Notes: a model not told the origin generated them from the sequence alone. A stretch of DNA of 41,450 nt from Stenomitos frigidus ULC18 (GCF_003003795.1 NZ_PVWK01000109.1:1-41450); one strand, 5' to 3'; positions 9,151-16,409 are shown, numbered from the stretch's first letter. Translations and numbers: made by a program.

Positions 9151-9222
9151 TGGGTGACCTGGGATTCGAACCCAGAACCAGCGGATTAAGAGTCCGATGC
9201 GCTGCCATTGCGCCAGTCACCC
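9151..9222 (-). tRNA. tRNA-Lys (anticodon CTT)
   Basis: Read on the minus strand it folds as a complete cloverleaf. The 7-bp acceptor is GGGTGAC/GTCACCC, the D-stem GCGC/GCGC, the anticodon loop CTCTTAA with anticodon CTT (reads AAG, lysine), and the T-arm CTGGG-TTCGAAT-CCCAG. A is the discriminator base. CCA is not encoded. The outermost anticodon-stem pair is a T-C mismatch. A degraded copy of its 3' half lies at 3411-3457. Confidence 0.93.
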
Positions 9223-9368
9223 ATTAGTTAAGAGCCTATCATAGCAAACAAACGGTGTGCCTGCTATACACCCGCTTAGAGGGTTTTGGTTAGTTCGCCC
9301 AACGATAGTGAATAGCCGGATACGATTGCTCCAGAATAAAAAGCAAGACGCTATGAAACCATTGGCCA

Positions 9369-9746
9369 ATGACTAAACGCATTCTTGTCATCGATAACGA
9401 GCAGTACATTCAAGAAGTAACGCAGATTTGCTTGCGAGCGACTGCCGGTTGGCAAGTTTTGATGGCAAGCTCAGGACGCGAAGGCATTGCCAAAGCAGAA
9501 GCTGAACAGCCCGATGCGATTCTGCTGGATGTGATGATGCCCGATATGGATGGACCGACAACCTTTCAAAAATTGCAAGAGAATCCAGCCACCCAACAGA
9601 TTGCAGTCATCTTGCTCACCGCAAAAGTGCAAGCATCCGATCGCCGTCGCTATGATGAGATGGGTGTTAAAGGCGCGATCGCTAAGCCCTTCAATCCGCT
9701 ACAGCTAGCCAGTCAGGTTGCAAACGTTCTAGGCTGGAAGCTTTGA
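9369..9746 (+). CDS. Stand-alone response-regulator receiver protein
   Basis: A 125-residue CheY-like receiver with no output domain. It shows the acidic pair near residue 9, phosphorylated Asp54 (ILLDVMMPDMDG), Thr in LLTAK and Lys106 in AIAKPF. Such proteins relay phosphate from hybrid kinases or act by protein contact. No kinase gene is next to it, and there is no strong ribosome-binding site in front of ATG 9369. The next gene starts about 160 bases on, so the two may be co-transcribed. Confidence 0.92.
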   Translation: MTKRILVIDNEQYIQEVTQICLRATAGWQVLMASSGREGIAKAEAEQPDAILLDVMMPDMDGPTTFQKLQENPATQQIAVILLTAKVQASDRRRYDEMGVKGAIAKPFNPLQLASQVANVLGWKL

Positions 9747-9814
9747 AAAAACGATCAAGGTTGAGTGGCTTTCTGAATTCACACTATTCAACTCAATGCT
9801 CATCAGTTCCTACC

Positions 9815-9835
9815 ATCCTCACAAGTTTCTCAAGT
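9815..9835 (+). promoter_or_regulatory. CACAAGTT-type repeat motif, copy 1
   Basis: The site reads ATCCTCACAAGTTTCTCA, about 75 bases before the start of the phosphatase-fold gene. Near-identical copies occur at 10346 and 19722, each in front of another gene. Function unknown. Confidence 0.35.
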
Positions 9836-9907
9836 TGTTTGCCTAACCTGGGAGTAGAATCTCACGCCGCATGTAGTTGTGGTTGGCTTGGGAGGGATTC
9901 AGTGGAG

Positions 9908-10321
9908 ATGGTCAGGCAGATTAATGATGAGCTTGCAATTGCGGGACTCGTTACAGTTAAGCAGTTACAGCAGCTTCCCGAAGCAGGCTTTAAGTCTGTA
10001 TTGAATTTACGATCGCTGGACACGTATCGCCTGCGCGACGAGCAACGGTACGTTGAAAGTTTGGGCTTATGCTATGCCCACCTACCGATTGATCATGAAG
10101 TCATGAGTGCTGAGCTTGTACTCAGAGTCATTCAACAACTGAATGAATTAGCTAAGCCCACACTGGTCTATTGCAGCAATGAAATGCTTGCGGCTGCAAT
10201 GGTGTTAATGTACATTGCGATGCGTCAGGGCGAAACGTTCCCACAAGCCTTTAAGCGAGCGGAAAAAATTGGGCTCTTTAGAATCTCGGTTCAGCCAGTA
10301 CCGACGTCCTCTGCGAGGTGA
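9908..10321 (+). CDS. Phosphatase-fold protein (DUF442-like), probably inactive
   Basis: About 137 residues resembling the DUF442 / beta-lactamase-hydrolase-like branch of the dual-specificity phosphatase fold. It has INDELAIAGLVTVKQLQQL at the start, FKSVLNLRS in the core, LPIDHE, and a P-loop region TLVYCSNEMLAA. In active members the P-loop is Cys-X5-Arg; here the cysteine is present but the arginine is not, so phosphatase activity is doubtful. Start: ATG 9908 (or GTG 9902), because GGGAGGG at 9890-9896 is well placed and homologous sequence begins here. The frame is open back to 9743, but that part is Ser-rich and unlike the family. Its place after the receiver gene suggests a signalling or binding role. 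Confidence 0.7.
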   Translation: MVRQINDELAIAGLVTVKQLQQLPEAGFKSVLNLRSLDTYRLRDEQRYVESLGLCYAHLPIDHEVMSAELVLRVIQQLNELAKPTLVYCSNEMLAAAMVLMYIAMRQGETFPQAFKRAEKIGLFRISVQPVPTSSAR

Positions 10322-10345
10322 ATCTGTTCCCTGATGAGTCGTTGT

Positions 10346-10365
10346 ATCCTCACAAGTTCCTCATC
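10346..10365 (+). promoter_or_regulatory. CACAAGTT-type repeat motif, copy 2
   Basis: The site reads ATCCTCACAAGTTCCTCATC, about 90 bases before the DUF4327 gene. It matches copy 1 at 15 of the first 16 positions. Confidence 0.35.
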
Positions 10366-10452
10366 TTTGTCATCTATGTTTAGTTCTTAGACTCACGCTA
10401 AATTGCTACAGATGACGAAGGAGTATGCGCAAGCAGAATTGAGGGACAAGCC

Positions 10453-10689
10453 ATGAAACAAATGACTGCACATAAGGTGACTGCGTTTAGCATTGATGCA
10501 CTCAGAGATGATGTTCGACACCTGGTTGAAAAAGGCACTGTCAGCCGTTATCAACCCATCTATACACTCTGTCGGTATATTCCTTATCGTGAATGGCTCT
10601 GCGCAGAGCGTGAACTAGAAAGTAACAATTATTTACTCCGAGACCCCGTCATTGACCTGCTGGGGCGCGAGGACTGGACTAACGATTAA
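10453..10689 (+). CDS. DUF4327 family protein
   Basis: A 78-residue protein that matches the small cyanobacterial DUF4327 family over its whole length. The typical phrases are IDALRDDVRHLVEKGTVSR, QPIYTLCRYIP, REWLCAERELE and LLRDPVIDLLGREDW. It is predicted soluble and mostly helical, with no signal peptide. Its function is not known. ATG 10453 is preceded by a purine-rich GAGGGACAAGCC. It is a short monocistronic unit after the phosphatase-fold gene. Confidence 0.88.
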   Translation: MKQMTAHKVTAFSIDALRDDVRHLVEKGTVSRYQPIYTLCRYIPYREWLCAERELESNNYLLRDPVIDLLGREDWTND

Positions 10690-10718
10690 ATTCTATAGGC
10701 CTCAGTTATGAGGAGAGC

Positions 10719-10973
10719 ATGCATGAAAAACCAGAAAGTGAATCCATCGATCGCGCTGATGGAAATGCCTCTGGCCCTTATGTAGAGTCGCTAGTCATCC
10801 ATGCTCCCGATTCTCTTGTTTCATCGACCAATCAACGGGTACATATTTTCAATCCAGCGCTGAACGATCGTACAACCTGAACCAGCGACCAAACTGAGAT
10901 CCATATTCTTAAAGATGGCAGCCGCATTGTGACTGGCTATCGGAAGCTATTGACAGAAACCAATATGACATAG
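10719..10973 (+). pseudogene. Small unknown gene with an in-frame stop
   Basis: From ATG 10719 a frame of 53 codons (beginning MHEKPESESID) ends at TGA 10878-10880. The same frame then stays open for another 30 codons (beginning TSDQTEIHILKDGSR) to TAG 10973. Both halves have protein-like composition, so this looks like one gene of about 84 codons with one nonsense mutation, or a 53-residue protein followed by remnant sequence. AGGAG at 10711-10715 is rather close to the ATG. I do not recognise the family. Confidence 0.4.
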
Positions 10974-11039
10974 ACATTAGTCTCGTTTTCGCCGCTTCCG
11001 CCCCAGCCTTTGAGTCTAGAACTCAACTCAGAAAGGAGT

Positions 11040-11585
11040 CTAGCGTGCGGCAGCGTTCAAGCGGTACCCATCCTGAAGTGCAAAGTGCCCTGCTTCCCAA
11101 AGACATTCCAATTTCCAGAACTGCCCCGGTTTCGCCTGCGGTAAGAATCCGGAGACCTTGACCATAAACGGCTTTTCTAGACTATTGGCTCGGTTGCGAT
11201 GGATGCGCAACAGATGCTTACTGCCTTTGGTTGAGAACAGTTGTCCAGCGATAAGAAAGATGCCTGGCTCCGGCTCCGGTTCTTCAGTCTGAAAAGATTT
11301 AGCCCAGAAAACAGGGCCATTCCGGGTAGACCTGGGATACAAGCCGAAATAGCCTGAAGGGGAGTGATCCTGAGTGTCTAGCCAACGGCGCAACCGTTCG
11401 TCGAAACCTTGCAGAGTGAGCTTCTCACCGTCGTTAAGCAGTAAATAGGGCTCTCCCTGTTCACTCAAGGTTCCGGCCAAAAAGCCAAAAGCCTGATACT
11501 CAAACGCTGGCGGTGGCGGCAAGAAGGGGATAGCGCGCACCTGCGGGTTTGGCTGTCTCACTGAGTTCGGTGTTTTTTTGGGCAT
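11040..11585 (-). CDS. Hypothetical protein
   Basis: A 181-residue soluble protein with no signal peptide or membrane segment that I can see. The N-terminus is Pro-rich (FLPPPPAF). The body has FGFLAGTLSEQGEPYLLLNDGEKL, SGYFGLYPRS and PFMVKVSGFLPQ, suggesting a beta-rich, possibly OB-like fold. I do not recognise the family. ATG 11585 is chosen over ATG 11603 because AGGAA lies 8 bases before it; the upstream ATG would sit against a strong hairpin. It is the last gene on the strand of the nitrile hydratase cluster, 290 bases after the accessory gene, and that gap holds a foldback repeat and a hairpin, so co-transcription is uncertain. Confidence 0.65.
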   Translation of the reverse strand: MPKKTPNSVRQPNPQVRAIPFLPPPPAFEYQAFGFLAGTLSEQGEPYLLLNDGEKLTLQGFDERLRRWLDTQDHSPSGYFGLYPRSTRNGPVFWAKSFQTEEPEPEPGIFLIAGQLFSTKGSKHLLRIHRNRANSLEKPFMVKVSGFLPQAKPGQFWKLECLWEAGHFALQDGYRLNAAAR

Positions 11586-11604
11586 CAGCGTATTTCCTGG
11601 CATA

Positions 11605-11651
11605 GAAAAGCCCCTGGGCGTCTGTCCGTGTTTCGACTCCAGGGGCTTTTC
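11605..11651 (-). terminator. Strong hairpin just upstream of the hypothetical gene
   Basis: GAAAAGCCCCTGG (11605-11617) and CCAGGGGCTTTTC (11639-11651) are perfectly complementary over 13 bp around a 21-base loop. The A-tract on one side and the T-tract on the other give it the look of a bidirectional intrinsic terminator. On the minus strand it would end read-through from the nitrile hydratase genes, or act as an attenuator in the leader of the gene at 11040-11585. Confidence 0.6.
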
Positions 11652-11736
11652 AGTTCTACATAGCTCCTCACACCAATTAGTATAGCGCTTCAGGCCTTGC
11701 CCGTCTACTAACCTTAAGCTCGATCGCTCCGTTCCT

Positions 11737-11875
11737 TCCTTAGGCCTTGTTAAAAAATAACTGCATACTTTTGGATTAGCGATCAGCTATCAGCCATCAG
11801 CGGTCAGCTTTTCTCCAATGGCTGACCGCTGACGGCTGACCGCTACAGTCCATGACGTTATTTCTTTACGGCCCC
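11737..11875. repeat. Foldback (MITE-like) repeat, copy A
   Basis: Begins TCCTTAGG, then TTAAAAAATAACTGCATAC, TCAGCGGTCAGC-type units, and closes with TTATTTCTTTAC just before the accessory gene stop. Its two ends are complementary (TAAAAAATAAC against GTTATTTCTTTA). The centre forms a stem of about 24 bp from 11790-11813 and 11821-11844. Copy B at 12281-12410 is about 80% similar with one 15-base gap. No transposase is nearby. Confidence 0.75.
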
Positions 11876-12274
11876 TTAGTCAATCAGGCAGTTCTCTTGC
11901 CCCGGTGTATTAAGACTTCCACTGTTGAGCCCTACCGTCGCTGCTGCAAACTCTGCCATCTGTTGCTCTAACTCCTCTGGAGTAATTAACGCCGATTCCA
12001 GCGCTAGATGCTCCAGCGCAGCAAGCCATCGCTGATAGTAATTCCAGCTTGGGTCATCTAACGCATGCTCAGTTTCCCATGTAGCAATAGACGCAATGAG
12101 CTGCTGACGGAACTCTTCCCATTCGTAATGCCCCTTTTTAGAGAGCGCGATCGCCATACCAAAAGCACGGCTTTCCCACGAATCGTCAAAGCTCAGTTCC
12201 CCATTACACCGCGGTGGAGAGTCTTTAGCACCTAGCATACTGGTAGCGGCAAAGTGTTCAAACTTCGTTTGCAT
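11876..12274 (-). CDS. Nitrile hydratase accessory protein
   Basis: A 132-residue member of the nitrile hydratase accessory family (Rhodococcus NhlE/NhhG, Pseudomonas P14K type), which resembles the N-terminal part of the beta subunit. Key stretches are FDDSWESRAFGMAIALSKKGHYEWEEFRQQL and YYQRWLAALEHLALESALIT. In cobalt-type systems this protein forms a complex with the alpha subunit, inserts cobalt and supports cysteine oxidation by swapping with the apo-enzyme. The order beta, alpha, accessory is the cobalt-type order. AAGGAGGA 5 bases before ATG 12274 gives a strong ribosome-binding site, and it lies at the edge of repeat B. The gene is bracketed by two related repeats. Confidence 0.88.
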   Translation of the reverse strand: MQTKFEHFAATSMLGAKDSPPRCNGELSFDDSWESRAFGMAIALSKKGHYEWEEFRQQLIASIATWETEHALDDPSWNYYQRWLAALEHLALESALITPEELEQQMAEFAAATVGLNSGSLNTPGQENCLID

Positions 12275-12280
12275 TATTCC

Positions 12281-12410
12281 TCCTTAGGACTGGTTAAAAA
12301 ATAACTGCATACGTTTGGATTAGCGGTCAGCGATCAGCTTTTCTCTGACTGCTGACTGCTAATCGCTGGCCGCTGCAGTCCACGACATTATTTCTTTACA
12401 GTCTCTTACA
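12281..12410. repeat. Foldback (MITE-like) repeat, copy B
   Basis: Begins TCCTTAGGACTGG and shares TTAAAAAATAACTGCATAC with copy A. Its ends are complementary (GACTGGTTAAAAAATAA against TTATTTCTTTACAGTC). It fills the gap between the alpha-subunit stop and the accessory-gene start, and supplies that gene's Shine-Dalgarno sequence. Confidence 0.75.
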
Positions 12411-13034
12411 TCAAGCAACACTCACTTTCGCGACACCCATCATGGCTTCTGGGGTCAATAAAGAGGCTAGTTTGGCTTCGCTCATGCCAGCAGTACCTGC
12501 CGGACGTTCAGGCAGTACCCACCAGCGAATTTGGGAACTGCTATCCCAGACCTTAATTTCGACGGATGGAGCTAACGCCAAGCCAAATTCCTTCAGCACA
12601 GCCCTTGGCTCTCGCACTACACGGGATCGGAACGTTGGGTCTTTGAACCAGTAAGGCGGTAGCCCCAAGGTTGTCCAGGGATAGCAGGAACAGAGGGTAC
12701 AAACAATGACATTGTGCACTTTCGCCGTATTTTCAGCCACTTTCATGTGTTCCCCTTCAGCGCCTGACATACCGGGTGGAAACTTCATCTCAGCGATCGC
12801 GGCGTTGGCATCTGCCAAAAGGCGGGCTTTAAAAGCTGGATCAACCCAGGCACGAGCAACAATTTTGGCACCGTTAAAGGGGCCCATTTCCGTTTTGAAG
12901 TAGTTCAACACTTTATCAACAGTGTTGCCAGTAATGACTCCTTTCTTAATGAGCAATGCTTCCAGTGCCCGTACACGAGCCGCACTGTAAATTTCGCGAT
13001 CGGTATCGTAATCAAAATGGTCATAACTGCTCAT
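12411..13034 (-). CDS. nthA: Nitrile hydratase alpha subunit, cobalt type
   Basis: Catalytic subunit that hydrates nitriles to amides. The metal-binding motif VCTLCSCYPW places Cys112, Cys115, Ser116 and Cys117 as ligands. Threonine between the first Cys and Leu is the mark of cobalt enzymes; iron enzymes have serine. In the mature enzyme two of these cysteines are oxidised to sulfinic and sulfenic acids. SRVVREPRAVLKEFG and WDSSSQIRWWVLPERPAGT are further family blocks, and 207 residues is the normal length. ATG 13034 is chosen because AGGAG lies about 9 bases upstream; ATG 13040 and GTG 13049 are alternatives. It starts 11 bases after the beta-subunit stop. Cyanobacterial nitrile hydratase is uncommon, so lateral acquisition is plausible, though codon use looks ordinary. 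Confidence 0.95.
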   Translation of the reverse strand: MSSYDHFDYDTDREIYSAARVRALEALLIKKGVITGNTVDKVLNYFKTEMGPFNGAKIVARAWVDPAFKARLLADANAAIAEMKFPPGMSGAEGEHMKVAENTAKVHNVIVCTLCSCYPWTTLGLPPYWFKDPTFRSRVVREPRAVLKEFGLALAPSVEIKVWDSSSQIRWWVLPERPAGTAGMSEAKLASLLTPEAMMGVAKVSVA

Positions 13035-13045
13035 CAGCATTCTCC

Positions 13046-13795
13046 TCACACAGCTTCAAGGTAAGTTTCAAACAGGTCGTCGTAGTAGGTTGAGTTGAGT
13101 TCAGACAGTGCTTCGCCCCAAACATCTTTGGGCCGGAACGAGACGAGGTAGACCGGCATCGGAGTCCCGATACCATCTGGCCCTGTGGGGAAGAAGTAGG
13201 TGTAAGCATCGGGATAGACCGAATCAATCACCCCAACCTTGCCTCTTAAATGTCCGGGCAACCGAGTGTGGGCGACGGGTGGAATATTTTTCACCTTGAC
13301 CTTCATACCCGCTGCAAACTTGGGCTTCGCAGACACCTCTCGCTTCGGTGAATCGCCTTCGCGCAAGTACCGGATCACCTGGTCATCGATCGCGGGATTG
13401 CCACCCTTCGGTAGAGGCGCTTGACCCAGGTTGCCACTGGCCAGATACGCAGAGGTTTGGGCGTCCAATTCTGCGCGGGTGACATAACCCTTTTCGATAA
13501 AGAAACCAGAAATACCACCCAACCACTTTTCGTAGTAGCGCAACCGGAAGTAATCGAAGGGATTCATCCCCTCAGCACCCATGCGCAGATGCCCCCACGT
13601 CCAAAAGTCTTTGAAGGCGGTTGGCACTTTTTTGATGGGGTACTTCGGCAAGGTCTCATCTAGATGGTTACTCAATCCCATCATGGCAACATGGATACCA
13701 AAAATGCGCTCTTCCCACTCTTCAACAAAGACGCGCTTCTGAAAGGTAACGGGCCCCAAACCCTCAAGTCCGCCCAGCTGATGCTGTAATTTCAT
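13046..13795 (-). CDS. nthB: Nitrile hydratase beta subunit
   Basis: The 249-residue structural partner of the alpha subunit. The N-terminus LGGLEGLGPV and WEERIFGIHVAM match the family. The C-terminal SH3-like barrel starts near KFAAGMKVKVKNIPP and has HTRLPGHLRGKVGVID and VYLVSFRPKDVWG. Together the two subunits form an alpha-beta heterodimer with the metal at the interface. GAGGAGG lies 5 bases before ATG 13795. Beta before alpha is the gene order of cobalt-type nitrile hydratases. Confidence 0.94.
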   Translation of the reverse strand: MKLQHQLGGLEGLGPVTFQKRVFVEEWEERIFGIHVAMMGLSNHLDETLPKYPIKKVPTAFKDFWTWGHLRMGAEGMNPFDYFRLRYYEKWLGGISGFFIEKGYVTRAELDAQTSAYLASGNLGQAPLPKGGNPAIDDQVIRYLREGDSPKREVSAKPKFAAGMKVKVKNIPPVAHTRLPGHLRGKVGVIDSVYPDAYTYFFPTGPDGIGTPMPVYLVSFRPKDVWGEALSELNSTYYDDLFETYLEAV

Positions 13796-13855
13796 ACACT
13801 CCTCCTCTTGATGCTATGCAGTGTTTAATTGAGACCACGATCGCGGCATTGAAAC

Positions 13856-14818
13856 TTAAACCAGACAGGTGCGAAACTCATCCCGCAACGCGACTTCATC
13901 TAAGTCGCGTCCGATGAAAACCAATTCATTGCGGCGAGTTTCACTGGGTTTCCAGGGTTTGCCTGGTCTACCCTCTAGCGTCATGTGAACCCCTTGAAAG
14001 ACAAAGCGGCGATCCTCGTCATCCACATTCATAATTCCTTTCATCCGAAAGATGTTGGCACCTTGAGCTTGCACTAACTGATAGAGCCAGCGATTCAACT
14101 TGTCGCTACTCACCGTCCCTGATTCAGTAATAGCCACCGAAAAGACTGACTCATCATGTTCATGCGCCGCTTCCTCTAAAAATTGAGGGTCGATACTTAA
14201 CGCCTGCTTCAGGTCAAAGGCGTTGATCCCTAGAACAGCTTTCAGATCCACATCACAGTTTTGGGTGGAGTAGATTTTGGCGATCGCGTTCATGCTTCGT
14301 ACCCGGTGCTCTAGGATCTGAAGCACCTCAGGGGTAACGAGGTCAATTTTGTTGAGCAGAATCACATCAGCGAACGCAATTTGCTCCTGGACTTCACTGC
14401 TATCCCAGTGCTCCCAGATGTGTTTAGCATCGACAACAGTGACGATCGCATCCAGGGCTGTTTGAGTCTGCATCACCTCATCCATAAAGAACGATTGGAT
14501 CACCGGTGCGGGATCGGCAAGCCCCGTCGTTTCAATCAGCAGATGGTCAAACTGCTCCCGCCGATCGAGCAGTTTGCCGATGAGCCGGATCAAATCCCCG
14601 CGTACAGTGCAGCAAATGCAACCGTTATTCATCTCCAAAATTTCTTCATCGGCACCAACCACTAGCTGATGATCAATCCCGACTTCACCAAACTCATTCA
14701 CAATCACAGCCACTTTTTGACCGTGTTGGACGGTCAAAAGGCGATTCAGTAGGGTTGTTTTGCCTGCTCCCAGGTAACCAGTCAACACGGTGACAGGCAT
14801 TTTGTTAACCAGTGCCAT
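13856..14818 (-). CDS. COG0523/CobW-family G3E GTPase, probable metallochaperone
   Basis: A 320-residue P-loop GTPase with Walker [10 protein letters not shown] (residues 14-22), the family's metal-binding GCICC at 66-70, [10 protein letters not shown] and the guanine-specific NKIDL. The C-terminal CobW_C domain includes [24 protein letters not shown]0523 members feed zinc, cobalt or iron to target proteins; P47K/Nha3 activate iron-type nitrile hydratase. Here it lies 60 bases before a cobalt-type beta subunit, so it may help load or handle cobalt. AAGGAG precedes ATG 14818. A zinc or B12-related role unconnected with the neighbours is the alternative. Confidence 0.9.
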   Translation of the reverse strand: MALVNKMPVTVLTGYLGAGKTTLLNRLLTVQHGQKVAVIVNEFGEVGIDHQLVVGADEEILEMNNGCICCTVRGDLIRLIGKLLDRREQFDHLLIETTGLADPAPVIQSFFMDEVMQTQTALDAIVTVVDAKHIWEHWDSSEVQEQIAFADVILLNKIDLVTPEVLQILEHRVRSMNAIAKIYSTQNCDVDLKAVLGINAFDLKQALSIDPQFLEEAAHEHDESVFSVAITESGTVSSDKLNRWLYQLVQAQGANIFRMKGIMNVDDEDRRFVFQGVHMTLEGRPGKPWKPSETRRNELVFIGRDLDEVALRDEFRTCLV

Positions 14819-14833
14819 TTCTTCTCCTTCCCA

Positions 14834-15790
14834 CTAAGCGCAGCACACGCGAAACCCAATGATGCGATTCAAAGCAGCAGCCGGATAACCCGATCGCTTC
14901 GCAGAACGTGCTTGATCAGGGGTATCTGACCAGGCTCCACCCCGGAGCGATCGCCAATCAGACGTGCCACCGTTGACCCAGGCAACGCTACGACTCGATG
15001 CACCGCTATAGCTGTCATGCCAGGTATCGGCACACCATTCCCACACATTCCCATGCATATTGCCTAAACCAAACGCATTGTATGAGAAACCATCAACTGG
15101 CGCAGTTGACTGACGATAATCGCCTTCGGACTCTAAAGCGTAGGTAAAGGCGCTGCCATAGTTTGCCAACTGACTGGTAATGGTTTCACCAAAATGGAAG
15201 GGGGTCGTGGTACCCGCACGGCAGGCATATTCCCATTCTGCTTCACTGGGCAAGCGGTAGGTCGAGCCCGTGTGTTTGGAGAGGCGATCGCAAAATTCCA
15301 CAGCATCAAACCAGGACACCGATTCCACAGGAAGATCATTGCCTTTAAAGTGAGATGGATTCAGAGGCAACCCGCGTTTCACTCGCGGCAAGGTAGCAAC
15401 CATACGCCACTGTGCTTGCGTCACAGGCTGCTGACTCATGAAGAAAGCGGGAACCGTCACCCGACGTCGTGGCCTCTCACTGTCCAGGCTAGAACGCTCG
15501 GTGGTGGCTGCACCCATCAAAAAGCGACCTTTGGAAATGGCGACCATATCTATGGTTAGCCCAGCCTCCAGGGCTTCCGCAAAAAATTGGGCTTGATGGG
15601 AACGACGGTCGTTCTCCTGACCATCACGACCCACGTTGATGGCTTCAAACGCAAACGTTTGGAGATTCGATCGGGTACTACCTAAATCCAGGTTGGTAGG
15701 TGACAACGCCGCCAGCGAACGATTTCCCAGCCCTACCGCCAATCCAACGCCGCCAAACCCCGCATACTGAACAAACCGCCGTCGTCGCAT
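14834..15790 (-). CDS. Tat-exported SUMF1/FGE-domain protein without catalytic cysteines
   Basis: About 318 residues. The N-terminus RRRRFVQYAGFGG followed by a hydrophobic stretch is a twin-arginine signal, so the protein should be folded inside and exported. The body is a formylglycine-generating-enzyme sulfatase (SUMF1) domain: FLMGAATTE, VPAFFMSQQPVTQAQWR, YRLPSEAEWEYACRAG, GNVWEWCADTW and a closing IGFRVCCA. The segment after SLRGGAW lacks the paired cysteines of true formylglycine generators, so cysteine oxidation is not expected; binding or other SUMF1-fold roles are likelier. GGAGGAATG upstream supports ATG 15790 rather than GTG 15805. It lies 15 bases before the COG0523 gene and probably heads the nitrile hydratase operon. 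Confidence 0.82.
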   Translation of the reverse strand: MRRRRFVQYAGFGGVGLAVGLGNRSLAALSPTNLDLGSTRSNLQTFAFEAINVGRDGQENDRRSHQAQFFAEALEAGLTIDMVAISKGRFLMGAATTERSSLDSERPRRRVTVPAFFMSQQPVTQAQWRMVATLPRVKRGLPLNPSHFKGNDLPVESVSWFDAVEFCDRLSKHTGSTYRLPSEAEWEYACRAGTTTPFHFGETITSQLANYGSAFTYALESEGDYRQSTAPVDGFSYNAFGLGNMHGNVWEWCADTWHDSYSGASSRSVAWVNGGTSDWRSLRGGAWSDTPDQARSAKRSGYPAAALNRIIGFRVCCA

Positions 15791-16409
15791 GTTGCATTCC
15801 TCCACCGATAATTTTATTTCATAGCGTCTTTGTTTTTACCAGCATGAAAACTTGCCAGATCAAACTCAGGACAGAGAACAGTGATGGATCTACAAAACTC
15901 GAAGTCTAAAACTCTCTCAAAAAAACTATTGAGGCTAAGTCACAGCTTAAACATAAAGCAATCTCTAACCGCATTCTTGAAACGCTTACCGTTTAGAAAA
16001 CCTGAAAACTAGGAGCAGATGGATAGTGACTCTTAGTCGGTTTAACGAGATAACACTGAGACACTGAATCACTAAGCTTGCAAATAATTCATAAGCGAAA
16101 ACACTGAATTAGATAATCTTTAGAGACGATAAAGCTAAAATACAGGCAGGAATAGTGCCTGGGAATACAAATTACAGTCGTGTGATGAAATGCCATCAAT
16201 CACAACAAACTGTGTCAATCTATACGAAACCATTCTCGATTGTCTGTACAGTTAAGCTTGCCATCTTCGACAATCTTCAGAGTTAGAGACGCTATGATTT
16301 TTTTCCAACCTGTACACGCTTCAACAAAGTAGTATGAGATGGCTTGCGGTCGAGATTTTACAAAACATCGCGATGGGAAAGCTCGTGCACTACCTCTGGT
16401 TAATTCTGC
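15791..16409. other. Gene-free AT-rich stretch upstream of the nitrile hydratase operon
   Basis: Over 600 bases with no credible reading frame. It must carry the promoter of the minus-strand operon, but I could not identify convincing -35/-10 elements or a riboswitch. The right end runs into the dehydrogenase fragment. Confidence 0.5.

Noticed and set aside
11663-11676. CTCCTCACACC, the core of the small RNA Yfr1
   Set aside because: The stem-loops that flank this core in Yfr1, especially the 3' terminator, are absent; the same string arises as the complement of GGTGTGAGGAG.
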